DNA of 5,319 nt from the NCBI GenBank assembly GCA_021202835.1, contig JAJQCI010000215.1, forward strand, positions 1-5,319, given 5' to 3'. This DNA comes from Clostridiales bacterium. GTDB lineage: Bacteria; Bacillota; Clostridia; Lachnospirales; CAG-274. A model generated the notes under the pieces. It ran no database searches. It was not told the origin of the DNA and worked only from the letters and a program-made list of their open reading frames with translations. Of this stretch, positions 1 to 5,319 are shown piece after piece (within the stretch, counting starts at the first letter, position 1; the number at the start of each line of letters is the position of its first letter). A program made the translations under genes and the position numbers.

Positions 1-40
1 CACGTCTGACTTTTAAGGAGTTGGTCTGTATTAAAATATA
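1..40. other. Short region downstream of the helicase stop; nothing recognised
   Basis: Forty AT-rich bases follow the helicase TAA on the minus strand. No terminator hairpin with a T-run and no ribosome binding site for a next minus-strand gene can be seen. The AAGGAG at 15-20 is on the plus strand, where no gene follows it. Confidence 0.5.
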
Positions 41-2442
41 TTATAAAGCTGCGGCATATTCGGCTTTTACGGGCTTGCATTTCACTTCTTCGGTTTTGCT
101 TTCGTTTTTTTGTTCTTCTTTTGCGGTACCGGCTATGTTGCCCATTGTCAGCTCTTTGTTAAGTTCCGCAAGCCGCTTTTCTTTTTCGTGAAGTTCGTCA
201 ATTCGGGCAAAGGGCTTTGTCAGTTCTTCTTTGGCATTTTTGAGGTTTTTCATTGTATTTTCAAGTGCCGTCTTGTGTGTTTCCAGTTCTTTGGGGAAGT
301 TGGCTATTGCATTATTAAGACGGGTAAAATTGCCGTAGGGGTCTTGTCCGAGGGGGACGGTTATAGAAGTAGCATTTTTCAAGGTCAGGTTAAAGCCCTT
401 TGTGAAGCTGTCAAAGGAAAGAATAGCTTTGAAGCCTCGGTATTCGCCTATTTCTCTGCTTTTTGCATCTGTGGGGAACATTTGACAGGCGGAAATTAAG
501 GCTGTTCCGGCTTCTTTCTTGTCGGTGTAGGTTGTACCGTAAATGGTCATTCCGTCAAACTCCTTGTCTTTGGTAAGCTCACCTAAGGCAATATCTTTTT
601 TCAACCCCTCTATATGCTGTTCAAGCTGTTTTATGTCGGCGGGATATTTATTTAATATGTCATTTTGCAAGTGCCGCTTTGTGCTTTGATAGTCGACAAA
701 AAGGGTTCTCAGCCGGGCAAGGTCTATGTCCAAGTCCATTTTTTCCTTGATTTTCGGGTCGCCTGCGGCAAGAGCTTTTATTTGGGAGTAGCTTAAAACC
801 GTTTCGTCAACGTCCTCCGCTGAACGGACGGGAGATTTGCTTGTCATTATCTGTGAGATAAATTTTTGCTTGTTTTCCAACAACTGGTAAATGTAGCTGT
901 CAAATGTGCCTTTTGTGACATAACTATAGATGTCAACTTCCTTGTTACTGTTGCCTTGTCGGATAATTCGCCCATTGCGTTGTTGTAAATCCGAGGGACG
1001 GTATGGGCAATCTATATGGTGCAGAGCTTTAAGCCTTTGCTGACAGTTTGTGCCTGTTCCCATTTTACTTGTTGAACCGAGAAGAACCCTAACTTCGCCG
1101 TTGTTTACCTTTGTGAACAACTCCTGCTTTTGCTTGTCGGTTTTGCAATCGTGAATGAAAGCTATTTCTTCCGAGGGTACTCCCTTGTCTATCAGCTTGC
1201 TTTTAATATCGTTATATACGTTGAAGCCTGTTCCGCCGGGAGTTGACAGGTCGCAGAAAATCAGCTGCGTTGACTTTTCCTCGGCTGTATCTTTCCAAAT
1301 GTCAAAAACATTGTTTATACAGACGTATACTTTGCTGCCGGGGTCATCGGGCAGAAGTGGATTTGCTATTCTTTGGTCAAGAGCTAATTTTCTTCCATCG
1401 TTCGTGACCTTTAACATATTATCCTCTTCGGGCCGAACCTGTCTGTCCCTTATTCGCTTCGCCCTGACAGCAAGGTCGGAAACCATATCTTGCTGAAAGC
1501 GGCTCGGCTCAGTGGCAATGTTGTGAAAATTTGCTTTAGGCACAGGCAGATTAAGCTCGTCCGCAACCTTTATATCGGCTGTTTCTTTAAAAAATGACAT
1601 AAGTTCAGGCAGATTGAAAAACCTCGAAAACCGGGTTTTCATTTGGTAGCCTTTGCCTTCGGGTGCTAATTCCAGTGCCGTTTGAGTTTCGCCGAAGCAG
1701 CTTGCCCAACTGTCAAAATTGTTTAAGCCCCTTGCTTTCAGTTCGTCCTGTTGCAAGTATTTTTGCATTGTATATAACTCTGTCATTGAGTTCGACAGAG
1801 GTGTTCCTGTTGCAAAAACAGTGCCTTTTGAGCCTGTTTTTTCATCAAGGTACTGACATTTCATATATAAATCCGTTGCCCTTTGACTTCTGCTTGATGT
1901 GTTGATTCTCGCAACATTTCTGCCCATTTTACTTACTAAAAAGAGGTTCTTGAAATATTGTACTTCGTCTACATACAGCTTGTCAACTCCCAATTCTTCA
2001 AAAGTGACAACAGTATCACGTTTTTTGTTATTGTTTAGAGTTTCCAAAGTGTTCTCAAGATTTTTCCTCGTCCTTTCAAGGTCTTTTACGGTGTAGCCTC
2101 TTTCGCCACGCTGATTTTTCAGCATTTCAAGATTTTTGGTGATTTCGTCAATTTCTTCTTCAATAAAGGAAATCTGCCTTTCAATGGAAAGGGGTATTTT
2201 CTCAAATTGGTTATGACTGATTATGATAGCATCATAGTTCCTTGTGGATATTCGGGAACAGAATTTTTGCCTGTTTTTAGCCGTAAAATCATTTTCATTC
2301 GGTACGAGTATATTTGCCGCCGGGTAAAGCTGTAAAAACTCTTTTGCAGTCTGATTTACAATGTGTTTTGGCACAACGATAAGACTTTTTGTGCAAAGTC
2401 CGAGCCGCTTGCTTTCCATAGCCGAAGCCACCATCTCGTACG
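41..2442 (-). CDS. SNF2-like superfamily 2 helicase, exon 2 (C-terminal 799 codons plus two bases of a split Thr codon)
   Basis: Exon 2 of the same helicase starts with CG (2442-2441), completing the P-loop Thr, and then reads YEMVASAMESKRLGLC to a TAA at 43-41. Helicase motifs follow in order (residues numbered from the Tyr as 1): SLIVVPKHIV (motif Ia region, about 19-28), a charged coiled-coil-like insert (about 85-140), motif II as DEVQ (158-161, DNA 1969-1958), ATGTPLSNS (motif III region, 210-218), SKMGTGTN (motif V, about 458-465) and QQRNGRIIRQG (motif VI with arginine finger, 486-496). The C-terminal third has lysine/glutamate-rich helices and a low-complexity tail. This is an ATP-driven translocase of the type found in integrative elements of Clostridia. 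The frame extends 30 codons upstream to an ATG at 2530, but those codons are intron domain V/VI and that ATG has no ribosome binding site. No frameshift or internal stop is visible. The exact role in the element is unknown. Confidence 0.9.
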
Positions 2443-2491
2443 ATAGCGATAGGTAAGGCTTTGAAGTAATCTCTGCCTTTTCCCCCGCTCC
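2443..2491 (-). ncRNA. Intron domain VI and 3' splice site
   Basis: The segment between domain V and exon 2 includes AAGGC (2481-2477 region) facing GCCTT (2459-2455), with CCTATCGCTAT at the end. The intron ends in AT (2444-2443), fitting the AY rule. The best branch-point candidate is the A at 2450, leaving 7 nt to the splice site, the usual spacing; the A at 2454 is an alternative. The stem and end are seen directly. The choice of branch adenosine is inference. Confidence 0.8.
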
Positions 2492-2525
2492 AAACCGTGC
2501 GTGACAGTTTCCCGTCACACGGCTT
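2492..2525 (-). ncRNA. Intron domain V (catalytic hairpin)
   Basis: This is a textbook 34-nt domain V. The lower stem AAGCCGTG pairs with CACGGTTT (8 bp with one G-U). A two-base bulge CG lies on the 3' side. The upper stem TGACGG pairs with CTGTCA (6 bp with one G-U) and is capped by a GAAA tetraloop. The catalytic AGC triad is at 2524-2522. Every element known to be needed for metal-ion catalysis is present, so the RNA core appears intact even though the protein is not. Confidence 0.96.
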
Positions 2526-2559
2526 TCCATCGGTGATAATCTTTATAAAAATCTATATT

Positions 2560-4501
2560 TCAAACAGACTTAACCTCGTATTGTAATTTTGGCATATGTG
2601 CCATCTCTCGTAATTTATTGAGTTTGTTCATTTGCCGTTTGTCAGGCTTTAACATATTGATATATTTTCTTATTGTCCTTTCATTGCTTGAACGAATAAG
2701 GATATGGATTTTGTCGGATACGATAATCAGGTTTTGGTAACTGTCATCGCCGCCGAATAATCTCGGTGTTTTATGATGACAGTCTACTTGGTTAGCTTCA
2801 AGAACTGCACCTGTTACCGCACATTTTCCTGCTTGTGCAACATACATAGAAATTCTGTTGTCATTATATTCAACATTTTCCGTACCACAGGGATTATTCA
2901 TCAAATGATATAGTACCGACATATCAACATTGCCTAAATTTTTATGAATTTCTGCTCTGCCCTGCGGTGTATACTTATTGATTTTCAGCTTCTTGTCCAT
3001 AGGTACTCTGTGCTGAACATAAGCAATCGGAACAATGGCGTGTCCATTGATATATCGTACCTCTCGGCTTTTTCCATATTTAGATTTTATATATCTGTTT
3101 GTTATAGTGCCTGTTTTTACAATTCTGTGTTTCAGTCTGTTGTAAAGGCTCTTTTTGACATCAAAAGCGATTTTTTGTATATCAATATTGACGTGAGTGG
3201 CAATACAGTAATAATTATGTATATCGATAATATATGAATTGTATTTTTGTATCAGTCGGTATTCCATATTGGGGTTATACGTTTTTCGTAAATCTCCTAT
3301 TATCTGCTTACTCTTTTCACGGATTTTAAGAAGTGCATTATCTTTAATATGTGCTTCAATAACGTATCTCGGCTGTTTATTTTTCTTTTTGCCTTTTATC
3401 CTTACTTTGAGTTTAAAACCCAAAAATTCAGAATAATGGCGTTTCAGATTTACTATTTTGGATTTTTCGGGGCTTATTTCAAGCCCTAATCTTTCCCACA
3501 GCCATTTTTTTACTGCTGCAAATAATTTGACTGCATCAGAATATTTTTTGCAAAATATCTTAAAATCATCTGCATATCTTACAACATAGCACTCCTTTAA
3601 GTTTGTGTAATTTCTCAGCGAATTAATTAAACTGCTTTTATCAGGTGTTCCGTTGGCATAAATTCTATGAATGTAATTTCTTTTGGTTGGCATATTTTCC
3701 CATTGGCTGACTATCCACCAGTCCAGTTCATTTAGAACAATATTGGATAACAGTGGGGAAATAATCCCTCCCTGTGGTGTGCCTTTTTCGGGAAAGCCTA
3801 TTCCTGCCACTTCTGCTTTAAGCATTGTTGAAATGACGGAAAGAAGCTTTTTATCTCTGATACCGAGAGTTCACATCTGTTTTAAAAGCTTTCCGTGGCT
3901 GACATTATCAAATACTGATTTAATATCAATGACAATAACATACTGACATCCTATATTTTGTATCATTCTTTCTGCCTGAGCAATAGCATTTTCCGCACTG
4001 TGATTAGGGCGGAAACCATTGCTTCGTTTGAAAAACTTTGCTTCACAGATTGGTTCCAACACCTGTAAAACACATTGCTGAATGAGCCTGTCCATAATAG
4101 TAGGTATTCCCAACGGTCTTGTTTTGCCGTTGCTTTTCGGAATTTCCACTCGGCGTACTGCATTCGGAACGTACCAATCCAGTTTTTCCTGAACATGAGA
4201 AATTAACTTACTTTCTTTCCATTTGTTTAAATCGCTGATTGTCTTGTTATCAACTCCTGCTGTTTTACTGCCGCTGTTTTTCCTGATATTTCTGTATGCC
4301 AGTTTGATATTTTCAGGTGTTTTGATTATTTCAATCAGATTTTTGAAAATACATCCTTTAATACTCTTTGCATACAGTTCATCAAATACAGCCTGCATAT
4401 CATAGTATTCAGCATTACGTAGTTTTTGTTTCTTTAGGGGTCGTGTTCTGTTTGTCAAAGTCAGGTACTCTCCTGTTTGGGATTTCGCTTTTCTTAGTCA
4501 T
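2560..4501 (-). pseudogene. ltrA: Intron-encoded reverse transcriptase/maturase/HNH endonuclease (LtrA-like), interrupted by TGA and probably an N-terminal frameshift
   Basis: The intact protein would bind the intron RNA, aid splicing (maturase), nick the target DNA (HNH) and reverse-transcribe the intron. From a TTG at 4458 the frame gives 195 codons, a TGA at 3873-3871, then in the same frame TLGIRDKKLL and 421 more codons from 3825 to the stop at 2560. Numbering from TTG: RT0/RT1 region LAYRNIRKNSG (53-63), RRVEIPKSNGKTRPLGIPT (102-120), motif A DIKSVFDN (178-185), TGA at 196, KGTPQGG (225-231), YADD (295-298, DNA 3576-3565), maturase domain X around YNSYIIDIHNYY (406-417), and HNH with CAVTG (546), DCHHKTP (560) and Asn-Leu then His (576-585). 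Family members have Trp at the TGA (KQMWTLGIRDKK). The ATG at 4501 with AAAGG encodes MTKKSEIPNRRVPDFDKQ in another frame, so a second lesion near 4440 is likely. The downstream fragment has no RBS before its ATG (3825). Confidence 0.9.
4470..4474 (-). promoter_or_regulatory. Possible ribosome binding site for the TTG start at 4458
   Basis: AGGAG lies 11 nt before the TTG that opens the present main IEP frame. That frame is closed upstream by TGA at 4500-4498, and TTG is its only plausible initiator before the conserved sequence. The spacing is somewhat long, and the same bases also encode Arg-Arg in the alternative frame, so this may be a chance match. Confidence 0.35.
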
Positions 4502-4508
4502 ACTCGAA

Positions 4509-4513
4509 CCTTT
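4509..4513 (-). promoter_or_regulatory. Ribosome binding site for the ATG at 4501
   Basis: AAAGG stands 7 nt before an ATG (4501-4499) that opens a 28-codon frame (ending at TAA, 4417-4415). The spacing is ideal. The encoded peptide begins MTKKSEIPNRRVPDFDKQ, which has the basic, proline-containing look of an IEP N-terminus and leads directly into the main IEP frame if one base is removed near 4440. This suggests the ancestral start was here. Confidence 0.55.
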
Positions 4514-4552
4514 GAATTAACATAGTTTTCAGTTTTTACATTATCATCGACT

Positions 4553-4603
4553 GGTGGCTATCCCTCTGCTGTATTTCTACAGCTTCATAGGTACTGTGCC
4601 ACC
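4553..4603 (-). ncRNA. Intron domain III candidate stem-loop
   Basis: On the minus strand GGTGGC (4603-4598) pairs with GCCACC (4558-4553). Inside it lies a perfect hairpin, GCTGTA (4583-4578) with TACAGC (4573-4568), closed by a GAAA tetraloop. The position, just upstream of the IEP start and 3' of the domain I region, is where domain III is expected. The pairing is read directly; the domain label is inference from position and shape. Confidence 0.65.
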
Positions 4604-5199
4604 TCTCTCAGCTAAATAAAGAATTGTTATATACATTTTGTATTTTCCAATTCACCACATCATAGTCTGTAACCAACTCCGTGTTTTAGCCTTTCCACGT
4701 TCCGATATTTCTATCTGTACATTTCTGCCCTTAGGTGTCCCTCTAAGCCTGTATGCTTGGCAGCACCTGTAATGCTGCAAGGACTTTCATAGTAAAAATT
4801 CTTACTCATCCTCACATACTTCCGTAATCGGAAAGGAACATTTCTGCTCCTATGCCTTTTAGACCTGTATATTCAGGATTTCGTCAGTCATAAATGACAT
4901 TCTGACCATAGGCAGTTTATAGACCTCCGGCGTATCATATGCACACCTCGCCTCCGAGGCACTTTCCACAGCTTAACCTGTTTGGGCATACTTCCGCCGA
5001 CTTTGGCGAGCTTTATACCTCAGCCTTTGTTACATAAAGCTGAAGCATATCGCAGTTTGTAAGGCAGGCGTTTCAGGGCGTTACCCCCTCATTCCACCTG
5101 TCGAAATATCAGTTCTCCAAGTTCAATTAATAAACTTTTTTCAGTTTTATCTTAATAGCAAACTTGTGCGTAACCTTTTCAGTTACGAACGTGTCGCAC

Positions 5200-5212
5200 T
5201 TTTCCCAGCCCC
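5200..5212 (-). other. Candidate intron binding sites IBS2 and IBS1 at the 3' end of exon 1
   Basis: Exon 1 ends GGGGCTGGGAAAA. GAAAA (5204-5200) can pair with UUUUU at 4798-4794 inside the intron (four A-U and one G-U), and GGGGC (5212-5208) can pair with GUUCC at 4839-4835 (with two G-U). The order (EBS2 before EBS1 in domain I) and the 3-nt gap between the sites are as expected. The pairings are short and rich in wobble or A-U pairs, so this assignment is tentative. Confidence 0.35.
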
Positions 5213-5319
5213 TACACTATGTGCAAGTAAAGTATTTTTACCATATAGGGTATGTGCTATGGCATTTTTCTGATGTTCCTTTAATGTAATTTCAGGGTTC
5301 ATTCCCACAAAATTTATGT
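5200..5319 (-). CDS. SNF2-like superfamily 2 helicase of a mobile element, exon 1 (3' end only; partial at window edge)
   Basis: This is the last 120 nt of the 5' exon of a large helicase gene; the frame is open to the window edge, so the true start lies outside. The 39 visible codons read INFVGMNPEITLKEHQ, then KNAIAHTLYGKNTLLAHSVG, then AGK. The LKEHQ stretch is the Q-motif-like region that precedes helicase motif I in this family. HSVGAGK is the Walker A loop that binds the ATP phosphates, and its final Thr codon is split by the intron: one base (A, 5200) lies here and two bases lie in exon 2. The internal ATG at residue 6 is not taken as a start, because homologues continue upstream, often as multi-domain proteins of 2,000 residues or more with methylase-like and LPD-type modules. 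That length and those modules are family knowledge, not visible here. The host role is probably DNA remodelling or protection during conjugative transfer. Confidence 0.88.

Larger units (their letters stand above)
2443..5199 (-). mobile_element. Group II intron (2,757 nt, probably chloroplast-like/IIB lineage) inserted in the helicase P-loop
   Basis: A self-splicing retroelement lies in the same orientation as its host gene. The 5' end reads GTGCGACACG, matching the group II GUGYG consensus. The 3' end reads CCTTACCTATCGCTAT, ending AY as expected, just after a canonical domain V and a domain VI. Its removal joins ...GGGAAAA to CGTACGAG... and restores the helicase frame G-K-T-Y-E, an independent proof of both borders. 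The order is ribozyme domains I-III (about 5199-4540), IEP in domain IV, domain V (2525-2492) and domain VI (2491-2443). Assignment to a chloroplast-like class with a IIB-type RNA rests on the IEP sequence (LRNAEYYDMQ start region, HNH end) and is inference. The intron looks more AT-rich than the exons, consistent with separate ancestry. The IEP is broken, so autonomous mobility is unlikely. Confidence 0.95.
4502..5199 (-). ncRNA. Group II intron ribozyme 5' half (domains I-III)
   Basis: This 698-nt stretch before the IEP holds no convincing gene on either strand and is the catalytic RNA scaffold. It starts with the 5' splice consensus GTGCG (5199-5195). A perfect stem follows at once, CGTAAC (5187-5182) with GTTACG (5174-5169) closing a TGAAAAG loop, as expected for the first helices of domain I. 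Many short inverted repeats continue, for example TTCCG/CGGAA around 4835-4821 and AGTAA/TTACT around 4804-4789. The latter is a plausible exon-binding loop. Domain III is annotated separately. I did not fold the whole region, so the boundary between domains I and II is not assigned. Confidence 0.85.

Noticed and set aside
110..499. Plus-strand ORF (129 codons), and other plus-strand ORFs at 1155-1496, 1663-1905, 1899-2096, 2944-3237, 3239-3436, 3683-3946 and 4223-4405
   Set aside because: All lie opposite well-supported minus-strand coding sequence. Those I inspected are Phe/Leu/Ser/Cys-rich antisense-type translations with no family resemblance.
3871..3873. An alternative genetic code with TGA read as Trp
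   Set aside because: Trp positions elsewhere in the IEP and the helicase are translated as Trp under the standard code (TGG), and no other in-frame TGA occurs across more than 1,400 codons. A single mutation is simpler.
3963..4196. Minus-strand ORF of 77 codons inside the IEP
   Set aside because: It is an out-of-frame shadow of the conserved reverse transcriptase region (RRVEIPKSNGKTRPLG).
2560..4458. Two separate adjacent reverse transcriptase genes (4458-3871 and 3825-2560)
   Set aside because: Both are in one frame, separated only by a TGA and 15 codons that match the family sequence. They are one broken gene, and the second part lacks a ribosome binding site.
2560..4501. A retron or diversity-generating retroelement
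   Set aside because: Maturase domain X, HNH, domain V and group II splice ends are all present. No msr/msd or template/variable repeat pair was seen.
4502..5199. Unannotated small gene, riboswitch or CRISPR array in the 700-nt gap
   Set aside because: The stretch is fully explained by group II domains I-III. There are no regular direct repeats and no convincing ORF.

Overview
The window shows one long minus-strand gene interrupted by a group II intron. The host gene encodes the C-terminal superfamily 2 (SNF2-like) helicase part of a large protein of the type carried by integrative conjugative elements and plasmids of Clostridia. Moderate to low GC, AGGAG-type ribosome binding sites and protein resemblance to gut Clostridia (Lachnospiraceae/Oscillospiraceae-like) suggest a Firmicutes mobile element. 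The taxon is inferred by family recognition; no search was run.

Layout, read 5'->3' on the minus strand. 5319-5200 is the end of exon 1, open at the window edge, and stops inside the Walker A (P-loop) motif GAGK(T). 5199-2443 is a 2,757-nt group II intron. It begins GTGCG, carries a ribozyme 5' half (domains I-III) of about 700 nt, then an intron-encoded protein (IEP: reverse transcriptase, maturase and HNH endonuclease), then a canonical 34-nt domain V, and domain VI ending in AT. 2442-41 is exon 2, which completes the Thr codon of the P-loop and runs 799 further codons to TAA. Positions 1-40 lie after the host stop codon and show no recognisable feature.

Removing 5199-2443 gives ...GGG AAA A|CG TAC GAG..., that is G-K-T-Y-E, which rebuilds a perfect P-loop in frame. 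This fixes both intron ends to the base.

The IEP is damaged. An in-frame TGA (3873-3871) replaces the Trp expected in the family sequence KQM-W-TLGIRDKK, between the two reverse transcriptase motifs that carry the catalytic aspartates. The N-terminus also looks frameshifted: a good ATG/RBS at 4501 opens a frame that runs out at 4415, while the main frame has only a TTG start at 4458. The ribozyme parts I can check look intact. The likely state is therefore an intron that can no longer make its own maturase sitting in the ATP-binding site of a helicase, so host-gene expression would depend on help in trans, stop-codon readthrough or unaided splicing. I see no wholly new system; the interest lies in the precise insertion site, the decayed IEP and the annotation traps these create.
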